From Gloeobacter violaceus PCC 7421 (GTDB taxonomy: Bacteria > Cyanobacteriota > Cyanobacteriia > Gloeobacterales > Gloeobacteraceae), in assembly GCF_000011385.1 (NCBI RefSeq), contig NC_005125.1:3224001-3288000 (forward strand): a DNA stretch of 64,000 bases, given 5' to 3'. Positions 18,096 through 26,998 of the stretch are shown here, in pieces; the stretch's first letter is position 1, and every line of letters begins with the position of its first letter. The notes beneath the pieces were generated by a model that ran no database searches, was not told where the DNA came from, and worked only from the letters and a program-made list of their open reading frames with translations. The translations under genes were made by a program, and so were the position numbers.

Positions 18096-18878
18096 ATGAA
18101 ATCCTTACCGTTTTTTGGATGGGCTACGGTCACCTTGGCCGCCCTGATGTCTGCACCCGTTATCGCTTCGGCTGCCCCGCTTGTCCGTCAGGCAACCGGA
18201 CCCGATGCCAGCGCAATTCAATCGGCAGTCGACTTGTTCCGGGCCGACATCGGCGGCGCCAACAATGGTGCCAGCGGTTCGTTTGCTGACGGTCGGCGCG
18301 AGGTGAACTGGGATGGTGTACCGGACGATTCTTCGGCTCCGAATGCCTTCCCGCCCGACTTTTTTAATGTCAATTCCGCCCGTGGGGTCGTCTTTTCCAC
18401 TCCCGGCGAGGGCTTCCAGGTGAGCGCCAATGACGGCACCGGCACGCCCATCTTGTTCGGCAACCTCAACCCCACCTATCCCGCCGAATTTCGCATCTTC
18501 AGCCCCCAGAAGCTGTTCACGGCCATCGACAGCAAATTCACGGACGTCTTTTTCTTCCTTCCCGGTACCGAGACGCCGGCCACCGTCAGCGCCTTTGGCG
18601 CCGTCTTCACCGACGTGGACACCAACACCAGCAAGATCGATTACTACGACGCCAAGGACAATCTGCTGCTCAGCCTGCCGGTCCCCTTCCAGCAGGGAGC
18701 CAACAACCAGCAAAGCCTCGCCTTCATCGGCGCCAGTTTTGCCAATAAGCGCATCTATCGGGTCCGGATCACCAGCGGCAACATTGCCCCGAGTGCCACG
18801 GCAACCGATGGCAAACGTGGCTACGATGTCGTCACCATGGACGATTTCATCTACGGCGAGCCCCAGATCCTGAAGTAA
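18096..18878 (+). CDS. Exported hypothetical protein of a recurring bacterial family
   Basis: 260 residues. A signal peptide (TVTLAALMSAPVIASAAP) is followed by a beta-rich domain. Memorable segments include GRREVNWDGVPDD, PPDFFNVNSARGVVFSTPG, FSPQKLFTAIDS, TDVFFFLPG and FGAVFTDVD, a pattern I recall from exported proteins in unrelated bacteria. No catalytic motif is seen. It is preceded by AGAGAAGGCAAGCAAAGGT and followed at once by a terminator, so it is a single-gene transcript. Function unknown. Confidence 0.7.
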   Translation: MKSLPFFGWATVTLAALMSAPVIASAAPLVRQATGPDASAIQSAVDLFRADIGGANNGASGSFADGRREVNWDGVPDDSSAPNAFPPDFFNVNSARGVVFSTPGEGFQVSANDGTGTPILFGNLNPTYPAEFRIFSPQKLFTAIDSKFTDVFFFLPGTETPATVSAFGAVFTDVDTNTSKIDYYDAKDNLLLSLPVPFQQGANNQQSLAFIGASFANKRIYRVRITSGNIAPSATATDGKRGYDVVTMDDFIYGEPQILK

Positions 18879-18894
18879 ACGTCAGCTAGGCAGG

Positions 18895-18938
18895 GCCGTC
18901 TGCCAGTCCTGCAGTGCGGGGGCGGCAGACGGCTTTTT
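18895..18938 (+). terminator. Rho-independent terminator
   Basis: GCCGTCTGCC and GGCAGACGGC form a perfect 10-bp stem with a 19-base loop, followed by TTTTT. It ends the exported-protein transcript. Confidence 0.8.
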
Positions 18939-19001
18939 CGGCGCGGGCAAAATGGGTGGTTTTCTCCCCAGGGGCGGAGGACAGGCGGAGCGCTCTCCCC
19001 G

Positions 19002-20243
19002 ATGATCTGCCATGGAGATTATCATCCGTTGAAGAGGAGCAAAGACATTACCCCTCCGCTGTTGTTCAACACTGCGGCCGTCGGCCGCGAGCCGCTGTCG
19101 GTGGGCGAAGCGCTCACCCGAGCCGGGCAAGTCGCCGATTTTTGCGCCGCCAACGCCGCGCGCATCGACGAAGACGGCGCCGTGCCGATCGAAGAATTTC
19201 GGCGGCTGGCAGCGGCGGGACTGTTGGCCGTTCCCCTCGATGCGTCTTTGGGCGGGGCTGGACTCGGGGTGAGCCCCGGCCGCACGCTGGCGCTGCTGAG
19301 CGTGCTGGAGCAGGTCGGGCGGGGCAACCTGGCGGTGGGCCGCATCTACGAGGGGCACGTCAACGCCCTGCAGCTGATTCAGATTTTCGGCTCGCGCGAG
19401 CAACAGTCGGCCTGTGCCGCAGCCGTGCACGGCGGCAAAATTTACAACGTCTGGAACACCGAGGACGAGGACGGCACGAAGATTGTCCCGCTGCCGGGGG
19501 ACCGCTATCGCCTGGAGGGGGCTAAGACCTTCGCCTCGGGCACCGGGTTGGTGGAGCGGCCGATCATCGGTGCGGCCCGACCCGACGGCGGCTGGCAGAT
19601 GGTGATCGTTCCGATGGAACTGTACACGGGGCGCGTCGATCCTGACTGGTGGCAACCGCTCGGGATGCGCGCCTCGGCCAGCTTCAAAGTCGATTTTTCG
19701 GGCATCGAGCTGGGAGAAGACGCCCTGCTGGGCGTTCGCGGCGATTATTTGCGCCAGCCCTGGCTGACCGCCGGGGTGGTGCGCTTCGCAGCGGTGCAGT
19801 TGGGCGGAGCGGCGGCCCTGCTCGACTGCACCCGCGAACACCTGAGAAACCGCGGCTGGCAAGAACACCCCTACCAGCGCGAGCGCATGGCCCGCGCTGC
19901 CATCGCTGTCGAAGGGGGACGCCTGTGGTTGCAGGGGGCGGCCGAGCGCATCGACCGGTGGTTGGACAATCCGGCCGGGCCAGCCGGCGGCGAGGGGTTG
20001 GTGGCCTACGCCAACATGGTGCGCACCGCCGTCGAAGCCGCCTGTCAGGAGGTCGTGCAACTGGCCGCCAAGTCCGTGGGGGCGCGCTGTCTGTTGCGCC
20101 CACACCCGGTCGAGCGCATCGTGCGGGATCTGACGCTCTATTTGCGCCAGCCCGCCCCAGATGCGGCCCTTGCCCAACTGGGTACCTACGTCATCGAACA
20201 AAACGCTCCCATTCAGGCGCTGTGGCACGATGGGCGTCACTAG
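19002..20243 (+). CDS. Acyl-CoA dehydrogenase-like flavoprotein
   Basis: About 413 residues. The N-terminal helical domain, central beta domain (GAKTFASGTGLVERPIIGA; LGMRASASFKVDF) and C-terminal helices (AAVQLGGAAALLDCTREHL ... VEAACQEVVQLAAKSVGARCLL) follow the acyl-CoA dehydrogenase fold. The N-terminal segment GRIYEGHVNALQLIQIFGS fits a substrate-binding region. The catalytic Glu could not be placed. It is the first gene of a four-gene group; the next gene starts 14 bp inside it. Oxidation of an acyl or amino-sugar intermediate is inferred from context. Confidence 0.8.
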   Translation: MICHGDYHPLKRSKDITPPLLFNTAAVGREPLSVGEALTRAGQVADFCAANAARIDEDGAVPIEEFRRLAAAGLLAVPLDASLGGAGLGVSPGRTLALLSVLEQVGRGNLAVGRIYEGHVNALQLIQIFGSREQQSACAAAVHGGKIYNVWNTEDEDGTKIVPLPGDRYRLEGAKTFASGTGLVERPIIGAARPDGGWQMVIVPMELYTGRVDPDWWQPLGMRASASFKVDFSGIELGEDALLGVRGDYLRQPWLTAGVVRFAAVQLGGAAALLDCTREHLRNRGWQEHPYQRERMARAAIAVEGGRLWLQGAAERIDRWLDNPAGPAGGEGLVAYANMVRTAVEAACQEVVQLAAKSVGARCLLRPHPVERIVRDLTLYLRQPAPDAALAQLGTYVIEQNAPIQALWHDGRH

Positions 20244-20994
20244 CGCCGCCCTGGGCGAGACTCCCCTGCACCCGCCCGAGGCGGCCGCCGCCCTCGGTTC
20301 GACGCTGGTGGTCGCCCCGCACCCGGACGACGAGTCGCTTGGCTGCGGCGGGACCATCGCCCTATTGCGCCGTCTGGGCCTGCCTGTGCGGGTGCTGGTG
20401 GTGAGCGACGGCACCCGCTCCCACCCCAACTCCCGGCGCTACCCACCCGCGGCCCTGCGCGCCCTGCGCGAGGCGGAGGCGCGCGCCGCCCTTGCGGTGC
20501 TGGGGGTCGCCCCGGCCGCCGTCACGTTTTTGGGCCTCAAGGACGGCGCAGTGCCTTTTGAGGGGGACGCCGATTTTGCCGATGCGCTCGGCCGTTGCCG
20601 CCGCTATCTGGCCCAGCTGGAGCCCGTGCGGACCGTCGTGCTGCCCTGGCGGCGCGACCCGCATCCGGATCACCGGGCCGTCTGGAACCTGATGCACCGC
20701 GCGAGCGACGGCTTCACGGCCTTCGCACGCAGCCTCGAATACCCCATCTGGCTGTGGGAGCAAGGTGAACGTTTCCACCGGCCGATGGAAGGCGAGGTCT
20801 GTATCTGGCGGCTCGCCATCGGCCCGGTGTTGGCGCTCAAACGCGCCGCCGTGGCCGCCCACCGTTCCCAGACCAGCGATCTCATCGACGACGACCCGGA
20901 AGGTTTTCGGCTCACCCCCGAGACGCTCACCCACTTCGAGCGCCCCTGGGAATGTTACCTGGAGGCACCATGCAACCCGAACGCCCCTCGCTGA
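20230..20994 (+). CDS. PIG-L family N-deacetylase
   Basis: 254 residues from ATG 20230, overlapping the previous gene by 14 bp. The zinc site is VVAPHPDDESLGCGG (AHPDDE hallmark) and DPHPDHRAVWNLMHRA later. This family removes acetyl from N-acetylglucosamine conjugates, as in GPI-anchor, mycothiol and bacillithiol synthesis. Here the neighbours are an acyl-CoA dehydrogenase, a NodS-like methyltransferase and a glycosyltransferase, so an acylated or methylated amino-sugar product is plausible. The next gene also overlaps its end. Confidence 0.88.
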   Translation: MGVTSAALGETPLHPPEAAAALGSTLVVAPHPDDESLGCGGTIALLRRLGLPVRVLVVSDGTRSHPNSRRYPPAALRALREAEARAALAVLGVAPAAVTFLGLKDGAVPFEGDADFADALGRCRRYLAQLEPVRTVVLPWRRDPHPDHRAVWNLMHRASDGFTAFARSLEYPIWLWEQGERFHRPMEGEVCIWRLAIGPVLALKRAAVAAHRSQTSDLIDDDPEGFRLTPETLTHFERPWECYLEAPCNPNAPR

Positions 20995-21551
20995 TGCCCG
21001 AGTACTTTGAAGCGCTCTACTGCGAAAACGCCGACCCCTGGGACTTCGAGACCAGCCCCTACGAGGATGCCAAATACACGGCGACCCTCGACGCCCTGTC
21101 TAAGCCCCGCTACCGCTCGGCGTTTGAAATCGGTTGCTCGATCGGGGTGCTCACCGCCCGCCTCGCCGAACGTTGCGAGGCGCTCCTGGCGGTGGATGTA
21201 TGCGATAAGGCGCTCACCCGGGCGCGCGCGCGCTGCCGGACGCTCGCCCAGGTAAGCTTCGAGCGGTTGCGGGTGCCCGAGTGCTACCCGAGCGGACCGT
21301 TCGATCTGACCCTGGTCTCGGAGGTGGGCTACTACTGGTCCTGGAGTGAACTGCGCCGGGCCCAGAGGTTGCTTTTGGAGCACCTGGAACCCGGAGGTCA
21401 ACTGCTTTTGGTGCACTGGACGCCCTTTGCCAGGGACTACCCGCTCAGGGGCGACGAAGTGCACGATGCCTTCGACTCGCTCGCGGGGCTCAGCCACCGC
21501 CTCGGGCGGCGCGAGGAGCAATACCGACTGGACCTGTACGAGCGGATTTGA
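20970..21551 (+). CDS. NodS-like class I SAM methyltransferase
   Basis: 193 residues from ATG 20970. The start overlaps the deacetylase by 25 bp. It opens with EYFEALYCENADPWDFETSPYEDAKY, the NodS-family signature, then FEIGCSIGVLTARLAERC as SAM motif I and LLAVDVCDKALTRAR as motif II. Members include NodS, which N-methylates deacetylated chito-oligosaccharide in Nod factor synthesis. N- or O-methylation of the deacetylase product is inferred. Its last 62 bp overlap the convergent glycosyltransferase gene. Confidence 0.85.
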   Translation: MQPERPSLMPEYFEALYCENADPWDFETSPYEDAKYTATLDALSKPRYRSAFEIGCSIGVLTARLAERCEALLAVDVCDKALTRARARCRTLAQVSFERLRVPECYPSGPFDLTLVSEVGYYWSWSELRRAQRLLLEHLEPGGQLLLVHWTPFARDYPLRGDEVHDAFDSLAGLSHRLGRREEQYRLDLYERI

Positions 21552-22743
21552 GCGCCTGCTTCCAGAGGACAATGCGCCTGCGCAACTGCCGGATCGCTTC
21601 TTCAACCTCGCTTTTGGGGGCGTTCGCGGGATCTTCGGGGTTCAACCGCTCCCAGAGCAAGCCAAAAGCTTGGCAAGCGGACAACTCCTCCGCAAGGCGT
21701 TCCGACGGCACCCGCAATCGGGTTGCCAGTGCCGCAACCTCTGCGTCGGTCGATGCCAGGCTGCGGGGCTGACGCCAGAGTTGGCGCAACCGAATGCGAT
21801 TGACCAGGCGCTCCTCGGTCCTGCCGACCGCTTCGACCAGATACGGCTTGCGCCCGGCGCCCACGGTGCTCCAATCGGCCAGTTGGGCGGCCAGACCCAT
21901 CCCTGCACGTCCATAGCGGCGGGCACTGGTGATCACTTTCACCAGCGGGCTGTGGCGGATCCCGGCGTCGATGCGCCGCAGGGCGCAGTAAAGGGCGACA
22001 TCTTCGGGGGAGCGCACGGCGGGCAAGCCCCCCGCCCGGGCGTAAGCCTCGGCGCTGAGCGCCAGGCTGGCGCCGAAGTGCTGGTAATGGCGGGGCCAGG
22101 CGTCGAGCGGATCCGGGTCGATGCAGGCTTCCAGTTGGGCCGTCAGATACTGGTAGCCCACGTCGTACAAAAAGCAACGGCGCGCCTGGGCCTCCAGAGC
22201 CTGTCGCTCGTTGTCGTCGGTGAGGATGCGGCCCCCCACGGCGTCGGCACCGCGGTCGATCTCGAAGGCGGTGGCCGCAAGCCAGTCGAGAGCCACCCGG
22301 GTGTCGCCGTCGGTGGAGGCAATGATCCCCCGGGCTTTGCCGGCCCCGGCGAAGCGCCGGTAGGCTTCGTCCATCAACAATTGCCGGGCGCGGCCGACGT
22401 GCGCTTCGGCGGCGGGCAGGGTCAGCTCGACGATGTGCAAGCGCAACTGCGGCCGGTCGTCGGCGAAGCGGCGGGCGATGTCTGCCGTCTGGTCGCGGCA
22501 GTTGTTGGCGAGCACGATCACTTCGTAGCTGCGCGGATCGAGGGGTAAGCCGGGCCGTTCGATCTGGTAGGCGAGAGCAGCGAGGGTGCTCTCGATCCGT
22601 TCCGCCTCGTCGCGCACCGGCACAATCACACAACTGCGGCACTGCGGCAGCAACGGCGCATCGACCAGGGGCAGATGGGACAGGCGGGCGAGGAGGGGAC
22701 TCGCGGACCCTAGCGGCCGCAGCGGGCGGCAAATGTGCAGCAT
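21490..22743 (-). CDS. Family 2 glycosyltransferase
   Basis: 417 residues. GT-A core: SCVIVPVRDEAERIESTLAAL and YEVIVLANNCRDQTADIARRF are nucleotide-sugar binding strands. IIASTDGDTRVALDWLAAT contains the DxD metal motif. A C-terminal helical region (about residues 280-410) has no transmembrane helices, so it is likely cytoplasmic. It converges on the NodS-like gene with a 62-bp overlap, unusual for unrelated genes. It probably belongs to the same pathway as the three plus-strand genes. Confidence 0.82.
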   Translation of the reverse strand: MLHICRPLRPLGSASPLLARLSHLPLVDAPLLPQCRSCVIVPVRDEAERIESTLAALAYQIERPGLPLDPRSYEVIVLANNCRDQTADIARRFADDRPQLRLHIVELTLPAAEAHVGRARQLLMDEAYRRFAGAGKARGIIASTDGDTRVALDWLAATAFEIDRGADAVGGRILTDDNERQALEAQARRCFLYDVGYQYLTAQLEACIDPDPLDAWPRHYQHFGASLALSAEAYARAGGLPAVRSPEDVALYCALRRIDAGIRHSPLVKVITSARRYGRAGMGLAAQLADWSTVGAGRKPYLVEAVGRTEERLVNRIRLRQLWRQPRSLASTDAEVAALATRLRVPSERLAEELSACQAFGLLWERLNPEDPANAPKSEVEEAIRQLRRRIVLWKQALKSARTGPVGIAPRAARGGG

Positions 22744-23058
22744 GGTTGGCCTCGTGCAGAGGAAGACTGCCGCGACGCACGGAATCGCGGCTTACACCGA
22801 CATCGAGCGGCTTGACAGAAAACCGCCCGGCCGCCTTGAAACAGGCGTTTGTACCGGAAGCTGACTGCGCCTCAATAGCAAGTAAGCCCACTTACAAGCG
22901 CCGAAGGTACTGCCCCAGGACAGATCCTCTTTCGGCCTCAAGTAGTGAGGTTCGCCATCGGGCTCAACAGCTCTCCAGGCACCTCCTGCAGCGCAGTCGC
23001 CCCATCCGAAAAAGACATACCATATGGGCAGACATGGCACCGATCCGGCAGGAGACCC
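22744..23058. other. Intergenic region, no gene seen
   Basis: 315 bp between divergent genes. It contains a GTA-N8-TAC palindrome at about 22882-22895, but no -10 element at the right spacing for NtcA, so it is treated as chance. An aggag ribosome site for the next gene lies at its end. Confidence 0.4.
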
Positions 23059-23457
23059 ATGATCACAAGCAACCTGAGAACCAATCAGCTTTCTGCCACT
23101 GCGTACGAGTGGTACCTGACCTATCTGACGGCGCTCGATGCGAAGGATCTGCAACAGTACGAGCAATTCCTTGCCGACGAGTGCACCATGTATTCCAACA
23201 ACGACCCGCCGATGGTGGGAAAGGCGACCATTGTGCAGGGGCTTTCCCAGTACTGGCCGAGTTTCGGCACCCTGGAGCACGATCTGCTCAACATTTACGG
23301 AACCGACGCAGCCTTCGTGCTCGAAGCGCTCAATCATTACACCCGCACAGACGGCCGGGCGATCACGCTGAGGGCCGTGGCTTTCACCGACCGCAACGCG
23401 GCCGGGTTGGTGAGTGGGGTGCGCTTCTACACCGACACCGGTCCGCTCTTTACCTAG
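23059..23457 (+). CDS. SnoaL/NTF2-like protein
   Basis: 132 residues from ATG 23059, preceded by GGCAGGAGACC. The pattern AYEWYLTYLTALDAKDLQQYEQFLADECTMYSNNDPPMVGKATIVQGLSQYW followed by beta strands (LRAVAFTDRNAAGLVSGVRFYTD) is the cone-shaped NTF2 fold of small isomerases and scaffold proteins. No catalytic residue set is obvious. Convergent with the nuclease gene 7 bp later. Function unknown. Confidence 0.72.
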   Translation: MITSNLRTNQLSATAYEWYLTYLTALDAKDLQQYEQFLADECTMYSNNDPPMVGKATIVQGLSQYWPSFGTLEHDLLNIYGTDAAFVLEALNHYTRTDGRAITLRAVAFTDRNAAGLVSGVRFYTDTGPLFT

Positions 23458-23464
23458 CTCGGCT

Positions 23465-24565
23465 CTAAAGATCTTCCGGCAGCGACAGGCACAAACGGGA
23501 TTCGATTTCTTCGATGCTGGGCAGGCTGCGCTTGATCTCCTCCGGGAGCAGTTCGTAGGTGGAGACACCCATCGGACGGCGGGCATCGCGCAGGGTGTAC
23601 TCGGCAATTACCCGGTTGCTCGATTTGCATAAAATCAGCCCGAGGGTCGGCCGATCGTCGGGATGGCGCAACAGATCGTCCACCGCCGACAGGTAAAAGC
23701 CGAGCTTACCCGCGAATTCGGGCTGGAAGCTGCCGGTCTTGAGATCGATGACCACGAAGCATCGCAGCTTGAAGTGATAAAAAAGCAGGTCGATATAAAA
23801 ATCTTGATCGCCCACCTCCAGGTGGTACTGGCTGCCCACGAAGGCAAAGCCCCGGCCTAGTTCCAGCAAAAACTTGCGGATGTGTTCGAGCAAACCCTGC
23901 TCCAGGTCGCGCTCCCGTGCCGCCGGCCCCAGCGATAAAAAATCGAACAGATAAGAGTCCTTGAGCGCCTGCTGCGCCAGATCCGACTGCACCGGCGGCA
24001 GCGTGGCCGCGAAGTTGGTGGCGGCACCGCCCTGGCGCTCGAAAAGCCCAACGCCTATCTGGTGGGTAAGCACGCTGCGGCTCCAGCCCTGGGCAATCGT
24101 CTGGCGGACGTACCAGGCGCGGGCGGCAGGCTCTTTGACGGCATCGAGGATGGCACAGTTGTGAAACCAGGGAATTTGTGCAGCAAGCTGCTGCACAAAC
24201 CCTTCGTCGGGATAAGCCTCGGCGAAGGCGCGCATGTATTTGAGGTTGCGCACGGAGAACCCTTTGATCTCAGGGAATTCACGGCGCAGATCGCCCGAGA
24301 GGTGATCGATCACCTTGCTGCCCCAGCCCTGACAGCGCTGCTGCCGCAGCACGTCGCGGCCAATCTGCCAGTAGAGCGCCACCAGTTCGCGGTTGACCGC
24401 CAGGGCCGAGCGGATCTGGGCGGCGCGGATGCGCGCTTTGAGACCGCCCAGGTACTCCTCGTAACCGTCGAAGGTCAACTCACCGGCCACGGACCTACCC
24501 CCATCCGACCAAACATGAACGCTTGTCCATGATTTCATCAAAACACCAGATGGACAATTGTGCAA
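23465..24565 (-). CDS. DUF1016/YhcG-type PD-(D/E)XK nuclease domain protein
   Basis: 366 residues; the start may instead be the ATG at 24538. The N-terminal helical DUF1016 domain has LVALYWQIGRDV, VIDHLSGDLRREFPEIKGFSVRNLKYMRAF and IPWFHNCAILDAV. The C-terminal nuclease fold shows GDQDFYIDLLFYHFKLRCFVVIDLKTG, giving the Asp and the Asp-x-Lys metal site. Its family is often found near restriction or mobile elements, but its action is not characterised. No methyltransferase partner is present. Confidence 0.85.
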   Translation of the reverse strand: MHNCPSGVLMKSWTSVHVWSDGGRSVAGELTFDGYEEYLGGLKARIRAAQIRSALAVNRELVALYWQIGRDVLRQQRCQGWGSKVIDHLSGDLRREFPEIKGFSVRNLKYMRAFAEAYPDEGFVQQLAAQIPWFHNCAILDAVKEPAARAWYVRQTIAQGWSRSVLTHQIGVGLFERQGGAATNFAATLPPVQSDLAQQALKDSYLFDFLSLGPAARERDLEQGLLEHIRKFLLELGRGFAFVGSQYHLEVGDQDFYIDLLFYHFKLRCFVVIDLKTGSFQPEFAGKLGFYLSAVDDLLRHPDDRPTLGLILCKSSNRVIAEYTLRDARRPMGVSTYELLPEEIKRSLPSIEEIESRLCLSLPEDL

Positions 24566-24633
24566 CTGTGCGGGGACGGAAGCCGAAAACGGTAGCCCAG
24601 TCCACTACTTTTCGGGTGCCATTGGGCTGAAGT

Positions 24634-26238
24634 ATGCGTATGAAACCTGCCAAATCCGCGCCGCGCCGGCTGGTCCGAGGCGACATCGACGGTTTTTTCG
24701 GCCTGGCCCTCGACAATCTCATTCAGGTTTTGCTGATCGTCGGGCTGTGCCGGGGGGTGCTCGGCTTCAGCTCCGAGTTGCTCTACGGGCGGGTGCTTCC
24801 TGGGGTGGCCCTCTCGCTGCTGGTGGGCAACCTGTACTACGCCTGGACGGCCGACCGCCTCGCCCGCCGCGAAGGACGCGACGACGTGACGGCGCTGCCC
24901 TACGGCATCAACACGGTCAGTTTATTCGCCCATGTCTTTCTGGTGATGTTGCCGGTGAAGCTGGCGGCGATGGGGGCGGGCCAGTCGCCCGAGCAGGCGG
25001 CGGAATTGGCCTGGCAGGCAGGACTGGTGGCTTGTCTCGGTTCGGGGCTGATTGAACTGGCAGGGGCGTGGGTCGCTGACCCCCTCAGAAAACTTGCCCC
25101 CCGGGCCGCCTTGCTCTCGACTTTGGCCGGGATCGCCCTGACGTTTATCGCCCTCGGCTTTCTATTTCGCACCTTTGCCGCCCCAATAGTCGCGATGTTG
25201 CCGTTGGGGATCATCTTGCTCACCTACTTTGGCGGTGTGCGCTTCGGGCCGCTGCCGGGGGGGCTGGTCTCGGTGCTGCTGGGGATCGCGCTTGCCTGGG
25301 GAACGGGGCTGGTCGGTTGGGACGATGCCCGCTTTGCGGAGGCCCTGGCTCCGGCAGGATTCTATCTGCCGCGGTTGTGGCTTGGAGATCTCTGGGAAGG
25401 GCGCGCCGCCCTGGGCGCCTACCTGAGCGTTATTCTGCCCATGGGTTTGTTCAATCTGGTGGGCAGTCTGCAAAATCTCGAAAGCGCCGAGGCGGCGGGG
25501 GATCGCTTCGAGACCGCCCCCTGTCTCGCCGTCAACGGCCTCGGTTCGATCGCGGCGGCCGTGGCGGGCTCGTGCTTTCCGACGACGATTTATATCGGCC
25601 ATCCCGGCTGGAAGGCGCTCGGGGCGCGCGTCGGCTACTCGGTGCTCAACGGCGTGGCGATGGGCCTGTTGTGCCTGAGCGGTACGGTGGCGCTGGTGGC
25701 TTACTTTGTGCCCATCGAGGCGGGTATGGCGATTGTGCTCTGGATCGCGGTGGTGATCGCCGCCCAGGCTTTTACCGCCACCCCCGCCGCCCACGCCCCG
25801 GCGGTGGTGATCGGCCTACTGCCGGGGATTGCAGGCTGGGGCGCCTTGATGGCCAAGAATGCCCTGAGGGCGGCGGGCCTCGCCACCCCCGACAACCCGC
25901 TCACACCGGAATTGGCGGCCAAATTTCGCCTGAGCGACACGTACATCGAAGGCGCCTTTGCGCTGGAGCAGGGATTTATCTTCTCGGCGATGATCCTCGC
26001 CGCCGTCACCGTCTTCATCGTCGAGCGGCAATTTTGGAAAGGGGCGCTCTGGGCACTGGCGGGGGCTGTCCTCTGCTGGTTCGGATTGATGCACAGCTTT
26101 CGCTGGACGGCGACCGACACGATTATCGACCTGCGCCCCGGCGCGGGGGCCGGCTGGGCGATAGGTTACGTCCTGGTAGCCCTGGCGCTGCTCTATGCCC
26201 AGTGGGCCAAAGGGCGCAGCCGGACCGACAAGGCTTAA
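24634..26238 (+). CDS. NCS2-like xanthine/uracil/vitamin C permease family protein
   Basis: 534 residues with about 12-14 hydrophobic segments. The N-terminal DIDGFFGLALDNLIQVLLIVGL and DDVTALPYGINTVSLFAHVFLV match a permease group annotated as NCS2-like. NLVGSLQNLESAEAAGDRFE and GSCFPTTIYIGHPGWKALGARVGYSVLNGV are recurring landmarks. Substrate uncertain (purine, pyrimidine or other). The stop codon overlaps the convergent pentapeptide gene by four bases. A start six bases later (24640) is also possible. Confidence 0.75.
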   Translation: MRMKPAKSAPRRLVRGDIDGFFGLALDNLIQVLLIVGLCRGVLGFSSELLYGRVLPGVALSLLVGNLYYAWTADRLARREGRDDVTALPYGINTVSLFAHVFLVMLPVKLAAMGAGQSPEQAAELAWQAGLVACLGSGLIELAGAWVADPLRKLAPRAALLSTLAGIALTFIALGFLFRTFAAPIVAMLPLGIILLTYFGGVRFGPLPGGLVSVLLGIALAWGTGLVGWDDARFAEALAPAGFYLPRLWLGDLWEGRAALGAYLSVILPMGLFNLVGSLQNLESAEAAGDRFETAPCLAVNGLGSIAAAVAGSCFPTTIYIGHPGWKALGARVGYSVLNGVAMGLLCLSGTVALVAYFVPIEAGMAIVLWIAVVIAAQAFTATPAAHAPAVVIGLLPGIAGWGALMAKNALRAAGLATPDNPLTPELAAKFRLSDTYIEGAFALEQGFIFSAMILAAVTVFIVERQFWKGALWALAGAVLCWFGLMHSFRWTATDTIIDLRPGAGAGWAIGYVLVALALLYAQWAKGRSRTDKA

Positions 26239-26906
26239 TCGAGCAATCGGCCGTCCGGCAGGGTGGCGCCCCGCAGACGCGCTCCGCGCAAACTGGCGTC
26301 GTCGAGCAAAGCCCCGCGCAGCTGCGCCCCTTCGAGGTTCGCCCAATAGAGGCTCGCCCCGCGCAGATCGCCGCCGATCAGCTTGGCACCCTGCAAGTCG
26401 GTGCCGCTCAAATTCGCCCCGACCAACTCCGCGCCGCTCAGATCCGCCCGTTGCAGGCGGGCGGCGGCAAAATCCGCACCGACGAGCGACGCGCCCGTGA
26501 GCACCGCCGAGCGCAAACCCGTTCCCACCAACCGCGAACCGCTCAAGTTGGCTTCGAACATCCGGGCGCCGTCCAGTGCCGCCGTGCTCAAATCGTCGCC
26601 CACCAGCGCCACCTTCAAGAAACTGCGTTGGCCCCGCCGGTAGCGCGCAAGCAACTCACCCGCACCCATCGAACGCACCGGACGGCGCACAGCAGCGAAG
26701 GGCCGCCCGCACAATTCACACCGCTCGGCGCGCTGCACCCCAAAGCGCGCCTCAAGCCTGCACTCCACCTTCTTGATCTGGGGCCACTCCTCGCCGCCGC
26801 CGCCGGACCACTGGCTGAAGAGCAAACGACGGTGACAGCGCTCACAGACGATCGAAAAGCGCATCCAGTCGTGCCAGAGGACGTGGGGGTTGACAAGCAT
26901 AGGCAC
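26235..26906 (-). CDS. Pentapeptide-repeat protein with N-terminal Cys pairs
   Basis: 223 residues. The N-terminal 75 residues carry two Cys pairs (CERCHRRL and CELCGR), a possible zinc ribbon. Residues about 105-220 are tandem pentapeptides of the A(D/N)LxG type (FEANLSGSRLVGTGL, ADLSGAELVGANLSGTDLQGAKL), forming a right-handed beta-helix. Such proteins are numerous in cyanobacteria; a few mimic DNA and protect gyrase. The start could be 26900. It lies downstream of a small gene in the same direction. Confidence 0.85.
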   Translation of the reverse strand: MPMLVNPHVLWHDWMRFSIVCERCHRRLLFSQWSGGGGEEWPQIKKVECRLEARFGVQRAERCELCGRPFAAVRRPVRSMGAGELLARYRRGQRSFLKVALVGDDLSTAALDGARMFEANLSGSRLVGTGLRSAVLTGASLVGADFAAARLQRADLSGAELVGANLSGTDLQGAKLIGGDLRGASLYWANLEGAQLRGALLDDASLRGARLRGATLPDGRLLD

Positions 26907-26998
26907 CGACGGCAGAGGTTCCTTTTACTTTTCCTGTATCCTCCGTACCGCGAGCCTCTATCCGACGGTGGAAAACGTGGGGATCTCCCCCTCGGGGA

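Noticed and set aside
22882-22895. Second GTA-N8-TAC palindrome
   Set aside because: Such sites are expected several times by chance; no -10 element is placed 20-24 bases away in either direction.
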